Positions 35,831 to 50,445 are shown, numbered from the stretch's first letter. The stretch is DNA of 64,000 nt from Plasmodium brasilianum (GCF_023973825.1 NC_090124.1:2411501-2475500); one strand, 5' to 3'. Notes: generated by a model from the sequence alone, not told the origin. A program made the numbers and translations.

Positions 35831-38800
35831 CTAGTATGTCATAAACAATCACCTGTAAGAAAAATGCAAATTTACATTTTTTTATATATCAATAGCTTAA
35901 TTTTAAATTAATATATATTAACAGAAATTAAAGGATTATCTAATGGATATGCGTTTTTATATGTTCTGTTATATAATTGGATACACTAATATTTGTTTTA
36001 TATTTCTCCTACCTTTTATTACATTAAACAAATATGTCACAAGTGGAGATATATGATATATATAATTTGAAATTAAGTCACAGTAAATTATATAATTTTA
36101 TAAAATATCAAATTTCACTTTATAAAGTGAGAGACAAACGGCTAACAATAATGTATTAAATATAAGATACATTAATAAATAATATTGCATTTGTGTAAAT
36201 TTATCGCCAATATATGGATGACGCTTTTTTTGTTTTTTTAGTACAGATATGCACATGTTTATATATATTATAACTTGTATTATTGTAAATAATTCTTTTT
36301 AATATTTTGATTTTCCTAAAATGAATAATTCATAAACCAAGTCGTAATTATCACTGAGAGTACGCTCCTTTTTTATTGTGTTAGATTAGTTATTAATTTT
36401 TTATACGGCGATATTACAGTGTTGTAAATTTCTTGTTCATAGTTTTTTACTTTTAATATATTGTATCTAGGAATGTGATTTATTATTATATAAAATATGG
36501 TATAATGTATCTGTAGTTACTGAAATTACATATCGCTATAATGTATTTGTACCATTTAATACTATGTACATATGAATTACCTAAAAATTAATAATATATG
36601 GTATATATAGTAATAAATATAATAGATTTATGTACTATATATTATTACATATGTGGGTTTTACTTTATATGTTATTTGTCACTTTCGAATAAGAACTATT
36701 TAATTTTGATTACATATTTTAATTAATAGAATGTATCGTTCGGCATATTAATTAGTTAAAGTATATTTGAACACGTATTGAACATGCGAAAAATTATTAG
36801 TATATATTACAGCAGAATTAATTAAAACATTATGTTAAAAAATGTAAAATAAATTAGAACTTTATAATGAGAAATCGTAATAATATAATTGAATGTAAAT
36901 AGAATGATATTTTACAATATTTAAAACAAAATATATGGAAGTCTTCCAATAACACTTCTGTAATTGTTCATATATATATTCGAATATATAGATTAAAATT
37001 ATGTTATTTATTTCTGGTTCTTATTTTGAATTTGACAACTACATGAATATATATTTTTTACATATAAAGTTTATTTGGAAATATAAAAAAAAAAAAGTCA
37101 CGAATTAATATAGAATACTTTTTAGCACATTAATTGGTAATTAAAATTACATAAAGATTTAAAATTAATTCAAAAATGATTGATTATTCTATTATAATAT
37201 AAATATATTATTTCAAATTTTAATTTTTCTTTTGAAATAAGTACGTAAGAGATAATGAATGGAGAGAAGGTTAAATGAAAAAAAAGGAAAATATATTAAT
37301 TGATAATAAATATTGGTAAATAGTTAATTAACACAAAATATTAATCCGTTCTATTTATCTTTAATCAAAATGTTGTATTAAAGAATTATTTGTTTAATAT
37401 TTTATTATTTTTTGATTTTATTTATATGCAAATTTTCTGTTGGATACTTTCTTTTTATTTTAATGCCTTACACACTACTGCATTTCTTTTTATTATATAT
37501 TGCTTAATAATGATATACAAGAGAATATAAATAAAGATAATTTATCATTTTTTAATGCATAATATATTTGAACAGTTGTATTTGAATATATTATATATAT
37601 TATATATATAGTAAGCATAATGGAAAAAAAAGGTACAACGTAGGATAATATGTAAAATACTAAAGGAAATATGACTTTCTCAAATAACTTAATGAATATT
37701 GGAATAATTATATAATAGTTAACAAATATATATATATCAATATATATATATTTTTGTTATTTTAATTTATGTTTTATAGATGCATTTGTACATAAGGAAG
37801 CTTTATTTGATATAGATAATTGTGTATTATCAATATTTAGATATATTCTATATAATTATTTTATTAAACTTTTTTAGGAAACATATTATATATATTATAT
37901 CAACATTAAATGAGTATGTATATAATAAAAATGTTAACTTATATATGCGAAACATAATTACAATTTAAGAGTAAATAAAATACTTCAAATATAAAAGTTT
38001 TTAAAATAGCACAACAATAGTTATCACGAAAACGCTATTATTTATAATTTTTATATTTATATATTTTGGTATGCGAATTGTTTATACAAAATAAAAATAA
38101 ATATATCAATATCTTTACATTATAAAATGCATGGCTATAGTTTTTCATTTTATTTTATATTAATAATGATCTAATATTTTGTATGATTTTTTTTTTTTCA
38201 TTAAAAATATAGAAAATACATACATAATAAAAAGAAAAAAAAATAAGTTATACATTTTAGAAAGAAAAGTTATTAATATGTTTATATTTAATATTATGAA
38301 AATATAAAAAGAAAAGAATATTTATAATTTTACGTGTAACAGGGTAAAAATATGACTTCTTTATGTTATTAAAATTAAATGAAAAAAAAGTATAATTAAC
38401 ATTATGCTTATTAATTCCACCTAGTGCAATAATTAAACAGCATTATTATTTTTATCATTAAATATATATTTATGGATAAACTTTTATATTACTATATTTA
38501 ATAATTCTTACTCTAAATAATATATACTTTAAATGAATGTATAGAACATGAAAGAACATATGCTTATTATTTATTTTAAATATAACGTTTTTCTAAAAAA
38601 TATTTCAAGTTTCATATTATGTGTAATATTTTATATAAAATACAATAATGATAGCATATTTTAAAAATTTTAAATAATTTTAATTTTTATTAAATATTAC
38701 CAACAATATATTTTTTAATAAAATACTTCATAAGTTTTATATACATAATAATATAAATAATATATTTTTCAATGTACCATAGATAATTAACGTATGTATA

Positions 38801-39962
38801 TATTACATAAATAATATTGATATATTTTTTTATATGGCATAATCTCTCATTCTGAATTTTATTGTGCTACAGATTAATGAGAGATTGTATTAGTGTTGTA
38901 TATTAATAAATTCCTTTTTTCTATTATTGATAAATTATAATTCATTTTATATTATTCTATTTTTTTATAAAAATTGTACATGTGCTGCCAGAACGGAAGA
39001 GTCACATGTAATACTAAATAGTTTAGCTCATTTATATAAAATACTGAATTGTAATAATACTATTGTATTAATTATGTTAACATAATTTACAATATTTTAT
39101 TCTTTTTCGGAAGTTGTATTATATCTGTGTAAAATTTAATATGGAATTTTTATAAAATATATACTACCTATAACAAATAAGTAAGTCGAAAGAAGAAAAA
39201 AAGGGAAAAGAGAAGAAAATAATATAATAATATGTTATAATGAATTCTAGTTATTGAACTTAAATAAAAATATATATACGCAAGATATTTTATTAACGTA
39301 GGTATAATTCTTAAAATTAGTTATTTACTTTATAAAAAATATTCCAAGTAATCCTAATAACGAACTATTTTTATCCGTTTTTATTTAAATATTTACATTT
39401 AACTTCATTCTTCTTTCACATTTTTTGATGAGATATATGCATACGCTTTTTTTTAATTTTGTTCTTACTTATTTAAAGAGCTAGTTGTTTAGTTTCATAT
39501 TGTATCATTGTTGTATATTCATGTATGTTCTCTCAAACATATTAGAACTTCTTATATTAGTAATATTTACTTATTATTTTATATATGTAGTTTAATATAA
39601 TTTCGTTTTCTATTAATATATATAAATACTAATGTTTTACTATGCTTTTCCGTATAATATTAGTTTTCATATATTTTTATATTTTTCATATTATATGTAA
39701 AATTATACCTATTTTCCGTGATTAAATATTTTTTAATATAAAAGCTTTACCATATAGTTATATATAATTAATACACTGTATAATTTTTTATTTATACATT
39801 GTAAACACGAAAAAGATATATTTTATGTATTAACTGTATTTTATTGATATTTTTTTTTTTCCGTTGCTAATTATAAATGAGCGTATGCCTTCCTAATGCG
39901 ATATTTTCAATGTAATTCTTCTAAATCATATTATATTCTATTTAAAGTAAACAAATATGGTT
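35831..39962. other. Intergenic; first part is the duplicated STP1 upstream flank
   Basis: About 35.9-37.6 kb matches 9.5-12.7 kb with gaps, so the STP1 flank was copied together with the gene. The remainder, to the 3' end of the PIR, has no gene. It contains a strong stem-loop at 38841-38886. Confidence 0.55.
38841..38886. repeat. Perfect 11-bp inverted repeat, 24-base loop
   Basis: AATCTCTCATT at 38841-38851 and its exact complement AATGAGAGATT at 38876-38886. The arms contain C/G positions, so this is not the usual AT palindrome. It lies about 1.1 kb beyond the 3' end of the minus-strand PIR. It could be a structured transcript, a terminator-like element or the end of a lost element. Confidence 0.7.
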
Positions 39963-41800
39963 TCACCTAGAATAATAAGAAAAATGCAATCTTCTACTAC
40001 CAACTTTCCTTTTAACGGATTTTGGAGCACGGATTACAAAATGCCGCATATGCGGATCATCATAATAGTAATCGTCAATTCTTTTTTTCCTTGGTACCTT
40101 TTTATGAAAACCTCTTCCGAAGGGCGTAAACTAATATAAAATTGAATAGTAAAAAAAATAAACAATATATTTATTTTATAATTATAAAATTTGAGGAATA
40201 TTAAAAATAGAAAATTAATATATATTTTATTTTACTAAGAATATAAATTTACTTTATAATAAATGTAAATAGTTGAAATTATTCCCACTATCAAAGTAAA
40301 TGCGATACCAACACGGAATATGTTGTTACTGAATATATTGGACTTATCTGAATTCCTTAAAAGTACAGATATACTTTCAGGAGAATATTTAACTCTAGCG
40401 TATGGGGCATAAGTATTCCATTTTGCACCAATCATTAGAGTATCACGAACACTTGGTTCTCTGCATTCTCCCGATATGCCTTTTACTAATCCAGGTTCTG
40501 AGCACTCTTGTTGTTTATCAGTTATTTTATCTTCCTTTCGATTTAGTGATTCTAAAGATGCTAATTGGTTATTAATTGTACTAGATTTTGTAGATGTTGG
40601 GGCTAATCCCTTCATAACTCCTTGAGGTTGTCTTGCTAAGGCGGACACAGGCAGTTGATTTGCATTTCCTGTACTTTGGACGGAACGTGTCATTTCACTT
40701 CTTGTTTGGATATCTCTAGATTCTTCTTTATTTACTCTGGTTGTACGTTGAACACGATAAAAAGAATTATAATAAGGTGAAGCTGGATGATTAAGAGATT
40801 TAGGAGATGCCGAAAACACATTACATATATGCCTTGCACCTTGAAGTGTTTTATCTTTAGGGATGTTATCTTTAATATATATACAGCTAGTAATATAAAA
40901 GGAACCTATAATATCTCTTCGGGAACCTCCAGAATCCATTGGATAACCGGAATTTGTAGTTTTTTCTAATTTTTTTAAGTTATTACATTTATCATATGCA
41001 TTTGAATTTAATGTATATAAGAGTGTATTAGGATCAAACTCTGTTTCACACTTAAAATAATGTGGGCAATCAGGCCAAAATGGATGTTCGCAGCACTTTT
41101 TTTCTTTTTTATGCTTATTGTATAGCTCAATAATTCCAGAAAGATATTCCTTGTATTTTTCGAAGTTAGCATGTTCACAAGCACTGGGAGTTCTAATGGT
41201 GTCATAATTTTCAAAATAATCAAACAAATATTTCTCTTCTAACATATCTTTTAATTCTTGTAAAGCATTTTCTTTAACTTCAAATTTACAAAACTGTGCA
41301 TTATAAGTATCAGTGATACTTTTTCTCGCTTCCGAAAATTCATCAATAATAGACTTTAAATTATTATTTTCCATTTTATCTCTCAAAATTTCCTTTAATT
41401 TATAATATACCCAGTATCTATAGTGCGAACAGAGATCATTATATCCTCTCATGTTATATCTTTCGGATAAACTTTTAGCATTTCTTAAAATTTTTCTACA
41501 TAGTTCATATAAGTGCTCACCAGAATCATTTTCCATATTTTTAAGTTTTTGACAGCTTTCTTTGTATAGAGTGTCAGTAACATTTTCATTCAATATATTA
41601 TATATATCACTTGATTGCGATCCTTTTAAAATTTTATTCTGAATATTAAACTGAAATAATAAATTATGTAATATTAAATTTTAATTTTATAGAAGAAATT
41701 AATATTTAATGTTGAGCAAAATAAATTATTTAAATTATAAGTTAGTAATTTTTTATAAAATTTAATAATGTACCAAAGTCTCTTCGCTTGTTTTTTCCAT
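39963..41800 (-). CDS. pir: PIR (vir-like) protein, intact, three exons
   Basis: PIR proteins are the largest variant family of primate and rodent malarias, exported to or near the infected red-cell surface. Exon 1 is 41774-41800 (M-E-K-T-S-E-E-T-L), intron 41651-41773 (donor GTACAT, acceptor TTTCAG, phase 0). Exon 2 is 40253-41650 (466 codons), intron 40131-40252 (donor GTAAAT, acceptor TATTAG). Exon 3 is 39963-40130 (55 codons and stop). The product is about 530 residues, longer than a typical vir. Exon 2 holds a helical, Cys-containing ectodomain with KKCCEHPFWPDCPHYFKC, then a Ser/Thr/Gln-rich linker and one membrane helix (about residues 456-474, VGIAFTLIVGIISTIYIYY). Exon 3 opens with FTPFGRGF, the hallmark start of the PIR cytoplasmic tail, and is very basic and Tyr-rich. 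No signal peptide, as usual for PIRs. All splice phases agree and there are no stops. It is divergent from the PIR relic at 44489. Confidence 0.93.
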
Positions 41801-44488
41801 TTTATTTTGAGGTATTTTAAATAAAAGAAAATATCATTATTATTAGTTTTGAATTAACTATATATATATATTCAAAGAATAAAGTTTGTTAATACATTAT
41901 GTTTTTCTCTAAATGTAATATAGTAAGTATATAAATATTTGTTAATAATAACAGTTAGTTATTTATGATTAAGAATTAAAAACTAGTAATAATATTAATA
42001 ACAAAAAAATAAATATTTTTTATTTTTAAAAATTAAACACAGAAACATGTATGGTGTGTTAAGTGTAAAATGAAACACTAATTGACGAAATATTATTTTA
42101 GTTTATGTTAACATGTACAAATGATATATTAATCTACTAATATGTTAATAGGCGAAAAGTTGATTTAAAAATTTTTTTAGAATTAGTAAATTATAATTTA
42201 TATGAAATAAGTATTTTTTCATTTCAATCATTTAATAAATTTGTTATTTATAAAATTTAGGTAAAATTATGTTTATTTTATTGTGAATAATTATTTGTGT
42301 TTGTTGTTTGGAACTACATTTATGTATTTATTCTGCAGAAAATGTTCTAGGATTTATTGCATTATATATTTTTTTTTATCAAAATTCAGTAAATATATTT
42401 GTTACATAAACATTTATAAATATGAATGTAACAATATGAATTAAGTTTGATTGCGCCTCTTGATAAATTAATGGATTTAATTATTAGTATAAAAAATTTA
42501 TAAGTGAAAACTTCCATCAGTTATAGTTGCTCTATTTAGGAAATTCTCTTAAGTTTTATTATAAGGATATGGTTTTCCCCGTTTATCTATATATTGAAGT
42601 ATATTATTATCATATTTTATTTTACTTTTAATTTCCATTTAATTATTTATAATGTTTTAAATAATATATGCTATATAATATATTTTCATTAATTTTTTTA
42701 AAGATGAATTAAAGTATGGTAAAAGCAATTAACTTTTATTAACAATATACATTCACTATAATAAGTATAGATATTGCAAGTAACTATTTTTATTTATTAG
42801 ATTTAGCTTAATTAATAATACAAAGGACATTATACATTCTTTATATCATGAATAAATGTTATATGAAATAGCACTATAAGTAATACGTTAGATTTAACAA
42901 TGGAGAAAAAGGGTAAATTTATTAATTTAAGTTTATAAATTTAATCTGTTATATAATTATTTTTTCATAGTAAATATTATATATACTAATACAAAAATAA
43001 TTCTCATTAAATCAATCGTAATATTATCAAAAAACAAAAAACAATTGATATAAAAATTTGTTATTTCACTAATCATTCATTAGAAGAAGAATTTATTTAT
43101 TAAAATATATTAAAAATTTTCTTTAATTTTTATTTTATTTTATCCTGAATATATTTAGGATTAAATAATTAGTAGTACACGAATTAATTTAATAAGAATA
43201 ATATATTATTATGACATAATATAGTAAACTGAATGGTATTCATGCTCCTTGATTGAATATATTCCATTGTAAACCGTGTGTTTAAAAAAATATATGAATA
43301 ACTATATATCAATTCTTTTTTTTTTTTTTTACAGTTTTTATTATTGTTGCTTTACTTAATTATTACTAAGTAGAGCATAAATAAATGAAAAAATATTGGA
43401 TATAAATCAATTGATATGTACAAGGAAGTATTTTTAATTATTATTTTAATATATATATAAATGATAAAAATATATTTTTATAATATATATATGGCTTGCA
43501 ATTAAATTCATTTTATGTTTAATTAAATTATCAGGTATATTTTTTTATGTCAAATAATAAAAATATATATTTTGTATTCTTATCTTAGTCTTTTTAAAAT
43601 TGTGTATTTTTATATTTTTTAAAATAATATTATTTCAAATAAATTAAAAAAAAAAAAACTAATCTTATATATGTATGTATTTGAGTGGTTATTTTTTGGA
43701 GCATATATAATGTATTATTACTTTTGTAGTATACAGAAAAATAAAATATTAAATTTCCAAAATAATAATATAGAGAGAATAAATAATTTTTTTATGTAAT
43801 AAATGGGATATTTTTTATTAAATATTTACAAATATATTTTTTTTTCTTATCAAATAGAATTTATAAAGTATTTATTATATTGAATAACATATTATAACAT
43901 AAAAAGGATTTTTTAAATTTTACATTTCTAAGACACATTAGCAAAAGATAATATATTAAATTATGCATTATTATAATTGTTTATAGGAAGTAAATTATAT
44001 TAATATATAACATATATATTTGAACCTTCTAATCATGTTATACTAAAGGAAAATAAATTATGTACATATTTATTTATAAAAAATATTTTAAAAATCAATT
44101 ATGATAATTTAATGAATATTTTGATATAAACTTACATTTATATATCTATCATTTTGTAATAATTGTTGTACTATATATCATTAATAAAATTACGTAACAC
44201 TCATATAAAATTAAATTTTATTATTGGTACTATGTTTCTAATATTATTTGTTTAAATTTTTTTACCGTTAAAAATGTTAATTTTGTGTTCTAATGATATA
44301 ATTATAATTGTATAACATAAAAATTACAATTCAAGAATAAATTTCAGTAATTAATATTTATTTTCTAATAATATACATAAGGAATATATGTTATGTTAAC
44401 ATATTATGGTCCTTTATTCTTTATATATTGATATTTTTATTCTAATATAAAATGATTAATTCATTTAATTGATATATATTAAAACGTA
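41801..44488. other. Spacer between two divergent PIR genes, probable shared promoter region
   Basis: 2.7 kb of AT-rich DNA between the start codons of two PIR copies facing away from each other. It should contain the promoter of the intact PIR, but I cannot name an element. No gene on either strand. Confidence 0.6.
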
Positions 44489-45721
44489 ATGAAGACTGAA
44501 GAGGAAAATGATTTGGTACATTTTGTATATTAATTATAATCGTTATTATTTACTAGTTGTTTTAATATTTTATATCTTAATTTGAATAGCAAATTACATT
44601 TTTTAAAAGAAAGTACATATATATATATGTTTCATTTCCTCTGATTAATTGTTAGGTAGATGTATCAAAAGAATTATCTAAAAATGAAAAATTTGATAAA
44701 ATTAATGACGATATTGTTGCAACCTAAAATAGTTATTATTGTAAGGGGTTGAACAATTCTGGAAGCATTCAGATTGAAGTATTTTGTGTGAATATTTTAA
44801 ATAAATTAGATAATCTTGAAAAGGATTATATAAAAAATAATAACCATGATTTTTGTTCCTACTTACTGGACATACGATAAAATAATGAAAGAATTTAGTA
44901 ATACATGGAATAATTCTTTGGTTTAATGTGATATATCTAAACTTAATAGAATAATAATTTACGCATATAATAAAATTATAGGTGAAAGTTGTATATTTTA
45001 TTCGGATGGTATGTTTGATGAATGGAGAGAAGAAAAGTATTTGTACTATTATTTTAAAAAATATAAAGATATTAAGAATAAACAAAGTGTAAGCGGAGAA
45101 AAAAAAAAGTATTGCAAATATCATGCAAAGATAAAAAGTTTATACAAAAGGCACATAAAGCAATGCTGTACTTATTTGATGGTACTGAAAAATAACGAAA
45201 ACATGTGTCATAAATATTTTAATTGTGAAGAAGCGTATAACCCTTATGATCTTTTTCTGAATTAAAATGTGAACAAAATTCATACAGTGGATATTGGAAA
45301 ACAATAATTGAAGATTTAATTATTGATCGTGATATAATGAAAGGTGAATACTCTTTAAAAGGAACACTTAGAAATTTAATATATGATCCTTTCTACAAAG
45401 GAATAACTTTTGGATTTGTAGTTGTAGGAGTACTTTTCACTTTATTCTTATTTTATAAGATAAATATAAATTTAATTTTAAAATGTAAATATGTTACACA
45501 ATTTTGTATAATTAATCTGCCTTATAAAAGTGTAATTACGAAATAAATATCTTTTGTCTCTTATACATTTATTTTTTTGTTAGATTACTCTCCGTGGAAA
45601 AAATAAAAATAAAGATAATTTTTTGGAAACATCCGAAAGCATAGTAAGATTTTATAAAGCAAAACACAAAAAAACAAATTGGGAAGACAATGAAATTCCT
45701 TTATCTTATTATTCTGTGTGA
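44489..45721 (+). pseudogene. pir: PIR pseudogene, near-complete exon layout
   Basis: Exon 1 at 44489 reads M-K-T-E-E-E-N-D-L and ends in the same GTACATT donor as the intact PIR. Exon 2 starts after a GTTAG acceptor near 44655 (V-D-V-S-K-E-L-S-K) and hits a TAA at about 44726, then further stops and a frameshift. Readable pieces include 45011-45265 (DEWREEKYLYYYFKKYKDIK, then KQCCTYLMVLK and YFNCEEAYNPYD, the Cys motif of the family) and a membrane helix at 45400-45460 (GITFGFVVVGVLFTLFLFYK). A final exon from about 45590 ends in YYSV and a stop at 45719-45721, like YYSR in the intact copy. The tract between the Cys motif and the helix is much shorter than in the intact gene, so a large internal deletion is likely. 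Confidence 0.85.
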
Positions 45722-48700
45722 AAAGTTTTTTTCTAATTTTACATATGTCATAAAATGTTTTGGGGAAGCAGTATTATGATAAAAATATATAGTCGAATAA
45801 TATTATATATGGAATTTGTCTTGATATATTATTTAACAAATAATGTAATGAATTGTATCTATCAACATTATATTAATATATAACATGTTATAACGTTGTT
45901 AATCTTTTATTAATATAATTTAATTTTATTTTATCATACAGGATCGTTCAATATATAATTGATTAAATACTAAATTCTGTGAATTTAACACTTGATATTT
46001 CAAAATTTGAGTTCCATGAATTATTACACATCTAGTTTTTTAAATATAACTATATAAATATCATTATTTATGTCTAATTATACATTAAATTATAGCTAAT
46101 TCTTATTATTACTTATTTTTAGCTCATTTAATAATAATTTTGTTTATCAATCGACACTTTTTTGAACGTTACAATTATTTGATTAATAAGACGTCCTTTC
46201 TCTTATATTTTCACTTGTATCATATGTATGGGTTATCTATAAGAGTTTGTACATATTCTAAATATATGTGTTTATGAATGATATGGATATTGATTATAAT
46301 ATTAAAATTAATACTAATTTAATTATCATCTGTTTTTACGTAACAATTAATAATTATGAATAAAGTAATTGTTTTCTAAATGCATATTGTTTTTTTTTAC
46401 CTTGTCAATAGAGTATACAGAAAACTTTATATATGAACTTTTAGAGTTCCGTTACAATAATATGCATTTATATACTATTATATTTTTAGTTTTATTACTA
46501 AAAAAAAAGGCATTATTACCTTTTTTTCTTTAATTTTTTTAAAACACCTTTCAGTTTGCTTATTCATGAATTTATTTTATATGCTAAAGATTGTTATTAT
46601 AGAGCATTTATAAATTAAAATTATATACAGCAATATAAGCTGTATAAAACGCATATTCACATACATATATATGATAATATCTAAAACAATGACTATTAAA
46701 ATGATTATTTTGTTCATTTAAATATTTCAAAAAAAAATTTGTTGAAGACAACATTATTTTTCAAATGAAGTAAAATAGTATATAAAAAAATTTATATTTA
46801 TAAACACGGCACTATTACAAAAGTAATTTTTTGCCGTAATAGATTAAAGGAATTCTATAATAGCTTTATCAATTTTAGTTGAAATAATTTATAATTCAAA
46901 AAAAGGTAAAAATATGTAAAATAAAACAGTAACAGGTAATGATATTTTTGGATATGATTAGATAAATTCATACTAAATATGATTAGAATATGCTGTTTCT
47001 CATGTATGTGTCTGCTACAGTGAAGTTTTTATAGGAAATGGAATTCATTAAGACTTAACATCTTCATATACCTCATTTACAAATTTAATAGGTAGTCACC
47101 TATTGCTGCTAGTCATATTATTTTTACAAGTTTCATAAAATATTTGAAAAATTGTGATTTCATATAAAAATTATTTCTCTTTTGTATAACATATATATAT
47201 ATATATATTATTATATTACAGGTTTTATTTTCAGCGTGTATAAGAATATTATATTTATTAATTGAATAATGAGGACTTTTCGTAAATAGAAAAACAAATA
47301 GTTTTTATTAAAAATTAAAAAGGGAAAATTTTTAAGAAGTTTTTCTTGTGTTTGAAGGAAAATATAAAGGTACACATAAATAACATATGTCTGGAACTAT
47401 ATAAACAGTATATTAAATTCTGTAAAAATTAATACTTTAAATGAATATTTTATAATTTGTATATATTTTACTTCATAGATTGTATAAATAAGATTACAAT
47501 ATTCTTAAATTTAATATGATATTTTATTTAACTAGTTTTATTTGTGTATATTAAATATATAAATTCATAATTTGAAAAATACGTAAATTTTATTAGAAGA
47601 TATATATATATATGATAAAAGATATATGTTATTATATATTCACTTAATAAGGAGAAACTTTTTATGTTCTCCAGAGAAATTAATATATATTTGAATGAAT
47701 TTTAAATTAAAAATAAAACATTAATAATTTAGGTAAGTATAGATATATTATTTAAAAAGTAGAAAAAAAAAGGATATTTATAAATAATCAGAGGTACTAA
47801 AAATGAAGAATCCCATTAATATGTAAATGTTTAACATAATTTTATAATATAGTTCACATACTTTTTATAGTGATATTATAGTTTATATTTATATTTGTTT
47901 AAATATTAAAAATAGATTACTACATATCATATATAGTAACATTATTTATAGTAAAAAAAACGAAAACTACCAAAATGTGAGAAGAAGAAGAAAAAACAAA
48001 ATAAGTGTGTTTATAAATGCCGTATAAATATATATAGATAAAATAAAATAATAAAAAAAAAAAACAGTGTTAATTTTTGTAGTTTTAAAATAATGCTATA
48101 AATTTAGCTATTTTTTCTCTTTTTTAATTTTTTTTATTTATAGGCTTAGAATATAGTACTTCTTTAGAACAGTAGTATAATGTTATATTTCAAATATTTA
48201 CAATAATTTTTGGTGTACATAATATTTTTAGAATTATCGTTCTCTTCTCTATATCACATAAGTTCTGGAAACATTTTCGCATCATATATACTTGTTGTTA
48301 AGAGTTCTTTTAATAGAATACTATTTATTTATATATTTATGTGGATTTATTATGGTGCATAAGTGAAATATGTTCCAAATACTATGAATTTAAAAAAAAA
48401 TAAATAAAAAATAATATTTTCTTAAAGCTTTTAATCGAAAAGTTAATATATGATATATATTAACAGATTATATTGTTCTTTGTTTTCATTTTATATGTAC
48501 GTGTTATATGCAGTGTATTATTTATAAATGTCTTTCATTTAATATGTTTTTTATAGTGAAAAAGTATAAAATATTTTTATAACATTATAGTTTCCCTTTC
48601 CCTTTCTCTTTGATTTTTTTTTTTTTTTTTTGTGTATTGTTATTTCTTATAAACAAATATAATTAATTGAAAAAAAATAAAATAACTAAATATATAAATA

Positions 48701-49548
48701 TAATTTGTTCACTTTTTAAAAAAAATGGTATAAATTGAACTTAAATTAAAATCATATTCTTAAAGAATTATGATAGAAAAATAAAAAAATGAATACATAA
48801 GTGACTTTAAGATATGGATTTATTCATATATTAAGTTGTAGAATATAAATATAATTTTTTAATTGTATTATAGTATAGAAAAGCTTGAATATACCCAAGG
48901 AGTACCTAAAAAAATTTTAATAATTAATATAACACAGAAGGCTGTTTTTTTTTTTTTTTTATTAAGTTTAATATATTGTTACAATAATTATTATTTTATT
49001 AAAAATAATTATTTCCTCAAAATATAATTTTTATAAAATTGAAATTATTAAAATTAGATAATAATTAAAATTAGTAAATGTTTTAAAATTTAGAGTAGTA
49101 TACTATGATATATATATTAATATATTATATATATTTTATATACTATGGAAACTCAATATTTCCAAAAAATAGGAAATGAAATATTTTTTTTTCATTTATT
49201 CTGAAAAGGTTTCGTAAAAATATTATTTAATTATTGCTCTAAGTGAAATAATTATATAACATATTTAAAATAGTTACTAATAAAATTATTTTATTTTAAT
49301 TAAAGTATAATTTTTATAAATATTGTTAAGGTAAATATTTTATAATACCTTATTAAATATATTTTTCGTTTTTATATATATTGTAAAATACATTACAGTT
49401 ATATACATTTCATGCATTATTTAAGAAAAAATAATATTTTTTTTTTTATTGTTTTAATAAATACACTATCTTACATCATTGGAAGTATATTATATTATTA
49501 TTAATTCTGTTTTTACTAAATATATTAATAAAATCAAATATGTATATC
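45722..49548. other. Intergenic, no gene
   Basis: No readable gene. An (AT)n tract lies at about 47190-47209. The end forms the 5' flank of the fam-l gene. I looked for a fam-m partner upstream of the fam-l and could not support one. Confidence 0.55.
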
Positions 49549-50445
49549 ATGGCAAAAAATATTAAAACTATATTTTTAATTAAATTTTCTGGGTGTATTC
49601 TTTTAACTTGGTTATGGAATTTTAGGAATGATATGGTATGATAATATAGTATAAGGATATTTTTGCGTTATACTTTTCGTTGGTGTTTTATATATTATTA
49701 TTTATACTACTTTTTATAATGGAATTATTTATTATACTAAGTAAGAAATACTTACTTTTTTTTTTTTTTTTAGATTATACATATAAAATCTTTGGATGAG
49801 TGCTATACTCTTGGTAGAATTTTAAATAAAAGAACACATAGATTACTAGCTGAGTATAAAAAGGATAAGAGTTCAGATATATTAGTATTAAAAGAAGATA
49901 TACCAAATTATAGAGAGTTTGAAAAGAAAGATATATCTTATTGTATCAAAGGGGAAATACGGAAAATTGAAAAATCTAATAAACCACTACATAAGGAAAG
50001 ATTCTATACACAAGTTACCGATGATAATAAGGGAATCATTGATAAAAAATATTTTCATTTTGAAAAAAAATGGGTTAATAAAAAAGATTACGGAATTCTC
50101 CGAGACAAAAGTAGAAAAATTAGTGAAAATGATTTAAAAAAAATAAAATTTAGAAGTTACGGATTTATAGTTACTCTGTTTTCTATTTTTTTCTTGTTTG
50201 GTATAGTATACCCTGTATTAGAAGGATTAAATATGCTGAAAGAACTAAAAAATAATCTTTTAGGAATATTAGGTAATATTATAGGTGATCCTACTGCAGT
50301 ACAACACTATATTTGTTCAATTTTTTTCGGAGTACTTATCTCTATATTAGCTATAATAATTATAATAACGATTCCTAAGATCTTAATAAATAATGAAAAA
50401 TATAAAAAATTTAAGTTGATGGATGAAAAAATGTATAATAAGTAG
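49549..50445 (+). CDS. fam-l: fam-l protein, intact, two exons
   Basis: fam-l is an expanded P. malariae family of exported two-membrane-helix proteins; published models suggest an RH5-like fold, and the function is unknown. Exon 1 is 49549-49635 (29 codons, hydrophobic signal, ILLTWLW typical of the family), intron 49636-49773 (donor GTATGA, acceptor after a long T run), and exon 2 is 49774-50445. The product is 252 residues. RLLAE at residues 52-56 is a perfect PEXEL export motif. Then come a basic region with the family core YFHFEKKWVNKKDYG, one helix at about 159-177 and a second at about 198-223, and a short basic tail. I chose the ATG at 49549 over the in-frame one at 49540 because family members start M-x-x-x-I-K. 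It is the only fam-l in the window without lesions. Confidence 0.9.

Noticed and set aside
39957..40139. Plus-strand ORF of 60 codons
   Set aside because: It lies exactly opposite the basic last exon of the PIR, whose splice sites and FTPFG start are clear. It is a shadow.
44702..45124. Minus-strand ORF of 140 codons, hydrophobic
   Set aside because: Antisense to the PIR pseudogene exon 2. Hydrophobic text arises from the complement of Lys/Asn/Tyr codons.
49540..49548. Earlier in-frame ATG for the fam-l gene
   Set aside because: Family members begin M-x-x-x-I-K right before the hydrophobic core, which fits the second ATG better. The difference is three residues and stays open.
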